Positions 1-7,794 of a stretch of 64,000 bases of DNA are shown piece after piece (position 1 is the stretch's first letter; every line of letters begins with the position of its first letter). The stretch comes from Dyella jiangningensis. GTDB lineage: Bacteria > Pseudomonadota > Gammaproteobacteria > Xanthomonadales > Rhodanobacteraceae. The position numbers were made by a program, and so were the translations under genes. A model generated the notes under the pieces. That model worked only from the letters and a program-made list of their open reading frames with translations. It did not search any database and was not told where the DNA came from. The DNA is taken from assembly GCF_003264855.1 (NCBI RefSeq), contig NZ_NFZS01000001.1, positions 2,108,001 through 2,172,000 of the forward strand, written 5' to 3'.

Positions 1-40
1 TCCGTTATCTTCATGGCGGGGTAACCTCGGGGGGAGGGGA

Positions 41-334
41 ATGAACAGGCATCGCGCCGTTGCGTTTCGTGCCGTTGTTCAGAGTGGGCAACGGCAGTGG
101 CTGGTGCCGCTGCCGTTCGATCCGATCAGCCAGTGGTCCACGCCCGCGCGGCCGCTGTGGCGATGTGGCCACGGCCATCGCGTGCGCGGCAGCCTCAACG
201 GGCGCACCTTCAGCGCCTCGGTCGTGGAGCGCGCCGGCTCCTTCTGGTTGTTGCTGGAGGATTCGCTAGCCACCGCGGCCGAACTCGCCGCGGGCCAGCC
301 GGTGGACGTGCTGCTTGAGCCGGACGACGCCTGA
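41..334 (+). CDS. DUF1905-like small protein
   Basis: The 97-residue product resembles the DUF1905 beta-barrel family: an N-terminal strand, a W-L-V-P-L-P-F-D stretch around residues 20-27, a central V-R-G-S-L-N-G segment and a C-terminal Q-P-V-D-V-L-L-E-P-D ending match the usual pattern of that domain. Family members are small proteins of unknown biochemical role, alone or fused to YdeI-type domains. The ATG at 41 is preceded by a very purine-rich stretch (GGGGAGGGGA) acting as a strong ribosome-binding site. The gene stands alone, and no partner can be inferred because the upstream neighbour lies outside the window. The family call rests on pattern recognition only. Confidence 0.6.
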   Translation: MNRHRAVAFRAVVQSGQRQWLVPLPFDPISQWSTPARPLWRCGHGHRVRGSLNGRTFSASVVERAGSFWLLLEDSLATAAELAAGQPVDVLLEPDDA

Positions 335-439
335 TCCATTCGTGCACGCGTCGCTCACCTGCTCGGCGCATCGTCTGCGTGTATGCTCCGCCGTCGCGGC
401 AGTTCCGCGCGGACGCCGGAATGGAGTTCGGGAGGATCG

Positions 440-1258
440 GTGACAGTCAGGCCACAAATTCGTATCGTCGCCATCTATGTGCTGCTGGCGCTGGCATGGA
501 TTTTCCTGTCCGATCGCCTGGTGTTTTCACTCGGTTACAGCGAGCACACGCTGGGTCTCCTGCATAGTCTCAAGGGCACGCTGTTCGTGCTGTGCACGGC
601 GGTGCTGCTCTACTGGCTGATCGGGCGCGACATGCGGCGCCTGGACCGCCTCAACCACATGCTGCTCAACGGCAACGAGCAATCGCTGCGCGCCCTGGTG
701 TCGGCGATGGACGTGCGCCACAAGGAAACACGCGACCACTCCGAGCGCGTCATGCGCATGACCGTGGCGCTGGCACGCCAGGCCGGCCTGGAGGGCGATG
801 CGTTGCGCAACGTGCGTTTTGGCGCCTTGCTGCACGACATCGGAAAGCTCGCCTTGCCGGATGCGATCCTCGTGAAGCCCGGTCCGCTCACGCCCGAGGA
901 AACCACGGTGATGCGCACGCACACCACGCTGGGCCGCGACCTGCTCATGCGCACGGCGTTCCTTCGTCCCGCCATCGACATTCCGTTTGCGCACCATGAG
1001 CGCTGGGACGGCACCGGCTATCCGCGCGGCCTGAGTGGCGAAGAAATTCCGTTGGCGGCGCGCATCTTCAGCGTGGTCGACGTGTGGGACGCACTGAGCT
1101 TTCCGCGCGTGTACAAGCCGGCATGGCCCGAAGAGGATGTGCTCGACTATCTGCGCAATGCGGCAGGCGGCCAGCTCGACCCAAGCATCGTGGGATTGTT
1201 CCTTGAGCACTATGACGAGCTGAGGGCGATTGGCCTGGGACAGGCCACCGTCGACTGA
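440..1258 (+). CDS. Membrane-anchored HD-GYP domain protein (c-di-GMP phosphodiesterase)
   Basis: Predicted cyclic-di-GMP phosphodiesterase anchored in the inner membrane. The GTG at 440 was chosen over an in-frame ATG at 383 because GGGAGGA lies just upstream; it gives 272 residues. Two hydrophobic helices (about residues 7-23 and 42-61) precede a complete HD-GYP domain: the HD pair is H132-D133 in LLHDIGK, and the signature HHERWDGTGYP lies at 185-195. All hallmark metal-binding residues are present, so the enzyme should be active. No periplasmic sensor domain is visible between the helices, so any signal is probably sensed in or at the membrane. It is transcribed with, but 62 bp ahead of, the DUF350 operon. 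Confidence 0.9.
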   Translation: MTVRPQIRIVAIYVLLALAWIFLSDRLVFSLGYSEHTLGLLHSLKGTLFVLCTAVLLYWLIGRDMRRLDRLNHMLLNGNEQSLRALVSAMDVRHKETRDHSERVMRMTVALARQAGLEGDALRNVRFGALLHDIGKLALPDAILVKPGPLTPEETTVMRTHTTLGRDLLMRTAFLRPAIDIPFAHHERWDGTGYPRGLSGEEIPLAARIFSVVDVWDALSFPRVYKPAWPEEDVLDYLRNAAGGQLDPSIVGLFLEHYDELRAIGLGQATVD

Positions 1259-1320
1259 GCGCCAGGCGTCTGGCTACACTGGGTCGGCGCCCAGGACGGG
1301 CGCATCAACGGGGGAAGCAC

Positions 1321-1722
1321 GTGTTGCCGGATCTTTCCACGCTGCCGGCGTTCGCAGCGTATTTCGGGTTGGGTGTCCTTTTTCTCGCGATCTTCTGCAC
1401 GGTGCATCTCTGGCTCACGCCCCAGCGCGAGCTGGCGCTGATCAGGCATGGCAACCAGGCCGCGGCGATCAGCCTGGGCGGTGCGCTGCTGGGTTTCGTG
1501 GCGCCGCTCGCGAGTGCGATGGCGCACAGCGTGAGCCTGCTCGACCTGGCGTTGTGGGGCCTGGTGGCGCTCATCGTGCAGTGGCTGACGCATCTGACGG
1601 TACGCCTGTTGATCCATGATCTCGCCGCGCAGATCGAAGCCGACAACCGCGCGGTGGCAGGCTTCGCCGCGGTACTGGCGTTGGCCGTCGGCGTGGTGAA
1701 CGCCGCGGCCATGACCTGGTAG
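1321..1722 (+). CDS. DUF350 family inner-membrane protein
   Basis: A 133-residue protein with four hydrophobic segments typical of DUF350 (E. coli YjfL type), including the LGGALLGFVAPLASA stretch around residues 56-70. Start is a GTG at 1321 preceded by GGGGGAAGCAC. It is followed after 6 bp by a DUF1190 gene and then by a glutathionylspermidine-synthase-like gene. This reproduces the yjfL-yjfM-yjfC type of operon, so the three proteins probably act together at the envelope. The biochemical role of DUF350 is not established. Confidence 0.85.
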   Translation: MLPDLSTLPAFAAYFGLGVLFLAIFCTVHLWLTPQRELALIRHGNQAAAISLGGALLGFVAPLASAMAHSVSLLDLALWGLVALIVQWLTHLTVRLLIHDLAAQIEADNRAVAGFAAVLALAVGVVNAAAMTW

Positions 1723-1728
1723 CGCGTC

Positions 1729-2148
1729 ATGGGTGACCTCAAGAAGTCCGATGACACGCGCACACCGCGTCGGCCGGATGCGCAGTTCCGGCCGTTGCGC
1801 GATCAGCCGCAGAAGAAATCCCATGCCGTGCCGCTGCTCATGCTGGGCGGTGCCGCCCTGGTGGGGCTGACGGCACTCGGTCGTGGCCACGACGTGCAGC
1901 GCAATCGCTACGACAGCCTGGAAGAGTGCGTGCACGACTATTCCACCGGCCAATGCGAGCTGGACAACCCGGTGGGTTCCAGCGGAAGCGGCGGTGGCGG
2001 ATTGCGTTACTACGGGCCGTGGTATCGCAGCGACCGCGGAGGCGGTGCATCGGACCCCGGACCCGGCCGTTCCGGTCCTCGCCTGGTCGAATTCGGCACG
2101 CGCGGCGGTTTCGGTTCCAGCAGCCGCGTGTTTGCGCGAGCGAGCTGA
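1729..2148 (+). CDS. DUF1190 family protein (YgiB/YjfM-like)
   Basis: A 139-residue protein with a basic N-terminus, one hydrophobic segment (about residues 33-47) and the NRYDSLEECVHDY...QCE region characteristic of DUF1190 (YgiB/YjfM), followed by a glycine- and serine-rich low-complexity tail. It lies between the DUF350 gene (6 bp upstream) and a glutathionylspermidine-synthase-like gene (2 bp downstream), the usual context for this family. The hydrophobic segment suggests a lipoprotein or membrane anchor with the rest outside the cytoplasm. Function unknown. Confidence 0.8.
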   Translation: MGDLKKSDDTRTPRRPDAQFRPLRDQPQKKSHAVPLLMLGGAALVGLTALGRGHDVQRNRYDSLEECVHDYSTGQCELDNPVGSSGSGGGGLRYYGPWYRSDRGGGASDPGPGRSGPRLVEFGTRGGFGSSSRVFARAS

Positions 2149-2150
2149 GC

Positions 2151-3257
2151 ATGCGCCGTCAGGCATGCGCGCCACGCGCGGACTGGCAGGCGCGACTCGA
2201 AGCGCAGGGTTTCGATTTCCATACGATCGACGCGCAGCCTTATTGGCGCGAAGACATCTGCTACGTCTTCGACGCCCGCGAAATCGATGAGATCGAAGCC
2301 GCGACCAACGAACTGCATGCGCTTTGCCTGGAGGCGGTGGATCGCGTGGTGCGCGACGGGCGCTACGACGACCTCGGCCTGGACGCACGTGCCGCGGCGC
2401 TGGTCGAACGCAGCTGGTGGGATCGCGAGCCGGCGCTGTATGGCCGGATGGATCTCGTCTACGACGGCAGCGCGCCGCCGCGTCTGCTCGAATACAACGC
2501 GGACACGCCGACGGCCTTGTTCGAGGCTTCGGTAGCGCAGTGGTACTGGCTGCAGGACGTCGCGCCCGAGGCCGATCAGTTCAATGCGATCCATGAAGCG
2601 CTGGTCGAGCGCTGGCGGATACTGCCGCCGTCTTCGCTCGTGCATTTCGCGGCGTGCTACGAGAGCTTGGAGGACGCACTCACCACCGACTACCTGATCG
2701 ACACCTGCCTGCAGGCGGGACACCGTGCGACGGCCCTGGATATCGAGCAGGTCGGCTGGTCGGGGCGCGACTTCATCGATATGGACAACCTGCCGATCGA
2801 CCGGCTGTTCAAGCTCTATCCCTGGGAATGGATGCTGGCCGAGCCTTTCGCGATGCACCTGCAGGGCTCCCGGCTCCGCTGGATCGAGCCCGCGTGGAAG
2901 ATGGTGCTGTCGAACAAGGCCGTGCTTCCGTTGTTGTGGGAGTTCTTCCCCGGGCATCCGAACCTGTTGCCGGCCAGCCGGCGGCGCAGCGACCTCGAAG
3001 GGCCTGTCGTGCGCAAGCCGTGCTGGGGCAGGGAGGGTGCGGGCGTGATCGTGTTGCCGCAGGGCGAGGCGGAAAGCGCAACCAGCGAGCGGTGCATCTA
3101 CCAGGCATTCTCGCCGCTGCCATCGTATGAAGGGCGGCACGCCCTGGTGGGTTCATGGGTGGTGGGCGATACCGCGGTCGGCATCGGCCTGCGCGAGGAC
3201 GATGGCCTGATTACCCGCAATACCAGCTGCTTCGTGCCGCATCGATTCGCGGGGTGA
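2151..3257 (+). CDS. Glutathionylspermidine synthase-like ATP-grasp protein (YjfC/YgiC family)
   Basis: A 368-residue ATP-grasp protein of the glutathionylspermidine synthase family. The start ATG at 2151 lies 2 bp after the DUF1190 stop; a longer frame beginning at 1926 would overlap that gene and was rejected. Visible family features are the LLEYNADTPTALFE region near residue 113 and the RKPCWGREGAGV ATP-binding segment near residue 288. As in E. coli YgiC and YjfC, the N-terminal amidase domain of true bifunctional Gss is absent. The likely chemistry is ATP-dependent amide-bond formation, but the YjfC/YgiC substrate is unknown, so peptide-spermidine ligation should not be assumed. Third gene of a DUF350-DUF1190 operon. 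Confidence 0.88.
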   Translation: MRRQACAPRADWQARLEAQGFDFHTIDAQPYWREDICYVFDAREIDEIEAATNELHALCLEAVDRVVRDGRYDDLGLDARAAALVERSWWDREPALYGRMDLVYDGSAPPRLLEYNADTPTALFEASVAQWYWLQDVAPEADQFNAIHEALVERWRILPPSSLVHFAACYESLEDALTTDYLIDTCLQAGHRATALDIEQVGWSGRDFIDMDNLPIDRLFKLYPWEWMLAEPFAMHLQGSRLRWIEPAWKMVLSNKAVLPLLWEFFPGHPNLLPASRRRSDLEGPVVRKPCWGREGAGVIVLPQGEAESATSERCIYQAFSPLPSYEGRHALVGSWVVGDTAVGIGLREDDGLITRNTSCFVPHRFAG

Positions 3258-3328
3258 GTCGCATGCAGTTCGTCATCAACGACGTGCACGGGCTGTTGAA
3301 ATCCTGGGGCGCCGTGCCGGCCTGAGCG

Positions 3329-4300
3329 CTAGGCAGCCCACAGCCTGCGCAGTTCCTCGACGATAACGTCGGGATACTCCTCGGGGAAGAACAGTTTGGC
3401 GCCGGGGATACGGCGGATGCCGCGGGGATTGCCCAGCGTTCGCTGCAGGTAGTCAGGACTCGCCTGCGAGAAGATGTCGTCGCCCGTGCCCCACAGGATG
3501 CGCGTCGGCACGCGACTGTGCTTCAGCTGGGGTTCGATGCCGGCCAGCGGGTTGGGCGTCAATCCCAGCGCATAGGCATGCACCCACGGCTTCTGGGCAG
3601 GCTGGCACAGCGGCGACAGGTAGTAGTCGAGCGCTTCGTCCGTGGGATGCTCGGGAAACTGGTAGCACATGCCGCCGATGCCTTGCGGGGATCGCGCCAG
3701 CGCCTTGTCGGCCAGCCATGGAGCGAGCCACTGGTCGACGAACCGCCCCTTGCGTGACATCTCGATGACCGGCTGCAGCGCTGCCGGCGGACTGTCGTTT
3801 TCCACATCGCAGTTGGTGAGCAGCAGCGTGCGTACACGCTCGGGGTGTCGCGTCATCAGGCATTGCGCGATGGCGCCACCACTGTCGTTGGCCACCACGT
3901 CCACCGTGACGACGTGCAGCAGGTCGAGCAGCGCGATCAGCATGTTGACCTGCGCGGCCGGCGTGACCGCCCGTCCCGGCGCGACATGCGTGTAGCCGAG
4001 CCCCAGCCAGTCGGGCGCGATGCAGCGCCGTTCGCCTGAGAGCTGTGCGATCACGCCGCGCCACTGGAAGCTGTTGAGCGGAAAGCCATGCAGGAACAGT
4101 GTGGCCGGACCGCGCCCGCGATCGAGATACGCGACATCGCCGCAGGGCAGATGGGCATGGCGGCGTTCGCGGCGGTAGGTGGCAGCGTCCAGCGTGATCG
4201 TGGGTGCCGAGCCGCTGGCCAGCGTTTTCCTGGTCGCAACGCCGAGGGTGCCGGCGGCGAGCGCGAAGCTCATGGTCTGCAGAAAGGTCCGGCGATGCAT
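3329..4300 (-). CDS. Tat-exported alpha/beta hydrolase with atypical catalytic residues
   Basis: A 323-residue alpha/beta-hydrolase with a twin-arginine signal (HRRTFLQTM plus a hydrophobic stretch to residue 22), hence probably periplasmic. The oxyanion motif HGFP is at 71-74. The nucleophile elbow reads VANDSGG, placing Asp139 where haloalkane dehalogenases and epoxide hydrolases carry their nucleophilic Asp. The acid-loop motif WGTGDD is at 270-275. The C-terminal segment GAKLFFPEE (300-308) has Leu where the catalytic His of GAGHF-type motifs is expected. The triad therefore looks incomplete or rearranged and the substrate is not predictable. It is divergent from an MmyB-like regulator, which may control it. 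Confidence 0.85.
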   Translation of the reverse strand: MHRRTFLQTMSFALAAGTLGVATRKTLASGSAPTITLDAATYRRERRHAHLPCGDVAYLDRGRGPATLFLHGFPLNSFQWRGVIAQLSGERRCIAPDWLGLGYTHVAPGRAVTPAAQVNMLIALLDLLHVVTVDVVANDSGGAIAQCLMTRHPERVRTLLLTNCDVENDSPPAALQPVIEMSRKGRFVDQWLAPWLADKALARSPQGIGGMCYQFPEHPTDEALDYYLSPLCQPAQKPWVHAYALGLTPNPLAGIEPQLKHSRVPTRILWGTGDDIFSQASPDYLQRTLGNPRGIRRIPGAKLFFPEEYPDVIVEELRRLWAA

Positions 4301-4431
4301 GGCGGTGCCTGGGTTCGGAAGGTGGGCAAATGGTTGATCCCGTCGTTCCTGCGGGCAATAACGCGGCGGGTCATGGCGACTTGACCTCGAAGGTCATGGG
4401 CGCCGCGTGCATCGGCCCTCTAAGATGCCTC

Positions 4432-5262
4432 ATGGCCGCCCGACTTCCGCTGTCCCCGCCACCTCCCGCGCCCACCTCGCGCGCAGGCATCCTGCTGCGT
4501 GAATGGCGGGCCGCCCGGCGCATGAGCCAGCTGGATCTCGCGCTAGCCGCCGATGTGTCGACACGTCACCTCAGTTGCGTGGAGACCGGCAAGTCGCAAG
4601 CGAGCCAGGACATGGTGATGCGCCTGGCCGATGCGCTGGAGATGCCGCTGCGCGAGCGCAACGCCTTGTTGATGGCGGCGGGTTATGCGCCGAGCTATCC
4701 GGAGACCGCGTTGACGACACCGGCGCTTGCGCAGGTGCGTCGCGCCACCGAGTTCATCATCGGCCAGCAGGAGCCGTATCCGGCCTTCGTGCTGAACTGC
4801 CATTGGGACATCGTGATGGCCAACGAGGCGGCGCAGAGGATCACGGGTTTCCTGCTGCGCGACGGCCGGCAGCACGGCAACATGATCCGCCATTTCTTCG
4901 ATCCCGAAGGCTTGCGCGCCGCCGTGGTGAACTGGGAGGAAGTGGCGGGCGATCTCGTTCGCCACCTGCACAGCGATGTCGCATCGGCGCCTTCCGACAG
5001 CGTGTCGCGCGCGCTGCTGGACGAAGCCTTGTCCTATCCCGGCGTGCCGGCACGCTGGCGCACGCGCGAGCCTGGCACGACGCCATCGCCTCTGCTCACT
5101 ACCGTGTTCCGGCGCGATGGCGTGGAGCTGCGCTTCTTTTCCACCTTCACCACGTTCGGTACGCCGCGTGATGTGACCGTGGATGAGCTGCGCATCGAAT
5201 GCTGCTTTCCCGACGACGAAGCCACCGCGGCGTTTTGCAGGAAGCAGGCCCCGGGCGCCTAA
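4432..5262 (+). CDS. XRE-family transcriptional regulator with MmyB-like ligand domain
   Basis: A cytoplasmic DNA-binding protein of 276 residues from the ATG at 4432; an in-frame ATG at 4396 would add 12 residues. A cro/CI-type helix-turn-helix lies at about residues 20-75 (WRAARRMSQLDLALAADVST...ETGKSQAS). It is followed by the MmyB-like PAS-related domain, recognisable by EPYPAFVLNCHWDIVMANEA and the downstream N-x-x-RHFFDP region. This architecture is widespread next to oxidoreductases and hydrolases and usually represses a neighbour. It is divergent from the Tat hydrolase at 3329-4300 and converges with the GlxA-like regulator, overlapping it by 4 bp. Confidence 0.9.
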   Translation: MAARLPLSPPPPAPTSRAGILLREWRAARRMSQLDLALAADVSTRHLSCVETGKSQASQDMVMRLADALEMPLRERNALLMAAGYAPSYPETALTTPALAQVRRATEFIIGQQEPYPAFVLNCHWDIVMANEAAQRITGFLLRDGRQHGNMIRHFFDPEGLRAAVVNWEEVAGDLVRHLHSDVASAPSDSVSRALLDEALSYPGVPARWRTREPGTTPSPLLTTVFRRDGVELRFFSTFTTFGTPRDVTVDELRIECCFPDDEATAAFCRKQAPGA

Positions 5263-6218
5263 GCCTGCGCGGCGCAGAACGTTCGCCGGTACTGCGTCGG
5301 GGAGGTGCGGTAGGCGCGCTGGAAGTGCTGACGCAACGTGACCGGCGAACCGAGCCCGATCGCCATCGCGATGCGTTCCAATGGCAGAGGCGTGGTCTCC
5401 AGGAGGCGCTGCGCTTCGCTCAGGCGCTGCGACAGCAACCAGTCGCCGAAGCTGCTGCCGGTCAGCTGGCGGAAATGGCGGGTAAAGCTGCGACGGCTCA
5501 TCGCCGCCTTCTCCGCCATGGCATCGAGGCTGTGTTCCTGGTCGAGATGGCGCTGCACCTGTTCCAGCAGCCGCGCCATGCGACGGTCCGTCGGCGCTTC
5601 GGGCACGGGTTGTTCGATGAACTGTGCCTGCCCGCCGCGGCGGAAAGGTGGTACCACCATGCGCCTCGCAATGCTGCTGGCCATGTCCGCGCCAAACATC
5701 TGGCGCACGAGGTGCAGGCAGCAATCGATGCCGGCGGCCGCGCCGGCCGAGGTCACGATGTTGCCTTCGTCGACGTAGAGCACGTCGGCATCGACTTCCA
5801 CGTCGGGAAAACGCTTGGCCAGATCACCCGCCCAGTGCCAGTGCGTCGTGGCCTTCCTGCCATCGAGCAGGCCGGCGTGGGCCAGCACATACGCACCCAG
5901 GCAGAGACCGACGACACGCTTTCCGCGCGCGGCGACGTTCCGCAGTTGCTGCAGCAAGGCGGCAGGCGGCACTTCGTTCGAGTCGCGCCAGGACGGCACG
6001 ATCACGACGTCCGCGTGAGCGAGTTCTTCCAGTCCGTAATCCATGCCGATGGAAAAGCCGGCGGCGCTGGTGATGCGGCGGCCTTCCGCCGAGCACACGC
6101 GCAGGCGAAATGGCGAGCGGCGTTCCGGCGTCGATGACTGGAACACCGCACAGGGCACGGAGAGATGAAAAGGCAGGATGCCTTCGAAGGCGACGACGGC
6201 GATACGGATGCGACGCAT
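5259..6218 (-). CDS. GlxA-family AraC-type transcriptional regulator
   Basis: A 319-residue regulator that joins an N-terminal DJ-1/PfpI (class I glutamine amidotransferase-like) domain, including VVGLCLGAYVLAHAG with the nucleophile-elbow Cys, to a C-terminal AraC double helix-turn-helix (SRRSFTRHFRQLTG and LGSPVTLRQHFQRAY). The ATG at 6218 was preferred over the 33-residue longer frame because MRRIRIAVVAFEG is the normal DJ-1 domain start. It is divergent from the isochorismatase-like cysteine hydrolase at 6333, its probable target, with about 114 bp of shared promoter space. Confidence 0.92.
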   Translation of the reverse strand: MRRIRIAVVAFEGILPFHLSVPCAVFQSSTPERRSPFRLRVCSAEGRRITSAAGFSIGMDYGLEELAHADVVIVPSWRDSNEVPPAALLQQLRNVAARGKRVVGLCLGAYVLAHAGLLDGRKATTHWHWAGDLAKRFPDVEVDADVLYVDEGNIVTSAGAAAGIDCCLHLVRQMFGADMASSIARRMVVPPFRRGGQAQFIEQPVPEAPTDRRMARLLEQVQRHLDQEHSLDAMAEKAAMSRRSFTRHFRQLTGSSFGDWLLSQRLSEAQRLLETTPLPLERIAMAIGLGSPVTLRQHFQRAYRTSPTQYRRTFCAAQA

Positions 6219-6332
6219 GGCAAGAAATCCCGGTGGCCCGATTGCATCGATAATTGTCCTTCGGGCCACTCGTGTGCAAGTGCCCGGCGGCGCACCATGC
6301 ACGCCATCCAAACTCACGCAAGGAGCTGTGCC

Positions 6333-6974
6333 ATGGCTGTCTCTCCCCGCCGCGCGCTGATCGTGGTCGACGTGCAGAACGAATATTTCACCGGCAACCT
6401 GCAGATCGAATATCCGCCGTCCTCCGGTTCGCTCGCCAACATCGCGAAGATCATGGACGCCGCCACGGCGGCCGGTATCCCGGTGGTCGTGATCCAGCAG
6501 GATTCACCGGCCAGCGCGCCCGCGTTCGCCGTGGGCAGTCATGGCTGGCAGTTGCACGACGAAGTCGCCAGGCGCCATCGCGACGCGCTGTTCAACAAGC
6601 CGCTGCCCAGCGCCTTCAGCGAGACCGGCCTGGCCGCATGGCTGGAAGCGCAGGGCGTCGACACCGTCACCGTGGTGGGCTACATGACCCATAACTGCAA
6701 CGACACCACCATCAAGCACGCATTCGATCGTGGCCTGGCGGTGGAGTTCGTGCACGACGCCTCGGGCGCGGTCTCGTATGCCAACCGTGCCGGCTATGCC
6801 AGCGCCGAGGAAATCCATCGCGTGTTCAGCGTGGTCGAGCACTCGCGCTTCGCGGCCGTGCTGAGCACGGAGGAATGGATGCATGCGCTGGCGACGGGCG
6901 CCGTGCCGGAGCGTGGCGACATCATCAGCTCCTATCGGGCCGCGCAGGCACGCAAGACGTCAGTGGCCGCCTGA
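6333..6974 (+). CDS. Isochorismatase-family cysteine hydrolase
   Basis: A 213-residue cytoplasmic hydrolase with the family triad Asp13 (LIVVDVQNEY), Lys89 (NKPLPSAF) and Cys122 (MTHNCND). Family members hydrolyse amides such as nicotinamide or N-carbamoyl compounds, or isochorismate; the substrate here cannot be deduced. The ATG at 6333 has AAGGAG at good spacing, and an upstream in-frame extension into the divergent promoter was rejected. Its 3' end overlaps that of aat by 15 bp. The divergent GlxA-type regulator is the likely controller. Confidence 0.92.
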   Translation: MAVSPRRALIVVDVQNEYFTGNLQIEYPPSSGSLANIAKIMDAATAAGIPVVVIQQDSPASAPAFAVGSHGWQLHDEVARRHRDALFNKPLPSAFSETGLAAWLEAQGVDTVTVVGYMTHNCNDTTIKHAFDRGLAVEFVHDASGAVSYANRAGYASAEEIHRVFSVVEHSRFAAVLSTEEWMHALATGAVPERGDIISSYRAAQARKTSVAA

Positions 6975-7691
6975 GGGAGCGATCTGGGCCAGCGGCGTGA
7001 ATTCCCTCCACAGGCCCGGCTGTCCGGGCAGGTGGGCCAGCTGGCTCACGGTGCGCAGGAACTGCGGGCGCGGGTATTCCACCGCGCCCAACTGCAGCAA
7101 ATGCGCATTGGTGACCTGCGCATCGATCCAGGGGAAGTCCCACCGGCGCAGCAGTTGCGCGAGGGCGGTGAGCGCGACGCGCGAACCGCCGCTCTCGCGG
7201 CTGAACATCGACTCACCGCAGAACAGGCGGCCAACCGCGATGCCATAGATGCCGCCGACCAACCGCTCTTGCTCCCACACCTCCACGCTGTGCGCATGCC
7301 CGAGCAGGTGCAGGCGCGTATAGGCATCGACCATGGCAGGCACGATCCAGGTCCCGCTCTGGCCGGGCCGGGGCGCGGCGCAGGCCTTCACGACGTCGCC
7401 GAAGGCGTGATCCACCGTGATGCGCCATGACACCTGTGCGAGACGACGGCGCAGGCTTCGGTTGGGTTTCAATGCGGCGGTATGGAAAACGCAGCGCGGA
7501 TCAGGCGACCACCACAGCAGCGGCTCGTCTTCGTTGAACCAGGGAAAGATGCCCTGCGCATACGCCGCCAGCAGGCGGCGCGGTGACAAGTCGCCGCCGA
7601 AGGCGAGCAGGCCGTTGGGCTCGTCCAGTGCCTTGCGCGGGTCGGGAAAATGCTCCGGCTTGGCCGTATCGAGCAGGGGCAGTCGAATCAT
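6960..7691 (-). CDS. aat: Leucyl/phenylalanyl-tRNA--protein transferase
   Basis: Aat transfers Leu or Phe from aminoacyl-tRNA to N-terminal Arg or Lys of proteins, creating N-end-rule degrons for ClpS/ClpAP in the cytoplasm. The 243-residue product has the conserved N-terminal blocks FPDPRKALDEPNGLLAFGGDLS and YAQGIFPWFNEDEPLLWWSPDPR, plus GGIYGIAVGRLFCGESMFS, all diagnostic of the family. Length is normal. The start at 7691 (MIRLPLLD) is favoured over a 15-residue longer frame because it matches the usual N-terminus. It converges on the cysteine hydrolase gene, overlapping its last 15 bp. Confidence 0.97.
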   Translation of the reverse strand: MIRLPLLDTAKPEHFPDPRKALDEPNGLLAFGGDLSPRRLLAAYAQGIFPWFNEDEPLLWWSPDPRCVFHTAALKPNRSLRRRLAQVSWRITVDHAFGDVVKACAAPRPGQSGTWIVPAMVDAYTRLHLLGHAHSVEVWEQERLVGGIYGIAVGRLFCGESMFSRESGGSRVALTALAQLLRRWDFPWIDAQVTNAHLLQLGAVEYPRPQFLRTVSQLAHLPGQPGLWREFTPLAQIAPSGGH

Positions 7692-7794
7692 GGCGCCTGG
7701 ATATTCGGTAAGGCGAAGCCGGGAAGAGAGGTACATGCTACCGGCATGGGGATGTGGTTAGCATGTTCCACCCTTGCAGCCCCCGGAAATTGGC

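Noticed and set aside
3263-3325. A 20-codon open frame with ATG directly after the glutathionylspermidine-synthase-like gene
   Set aside because: It is very short, lacks a clear ribosome-binding site and matches nothing recognisable.
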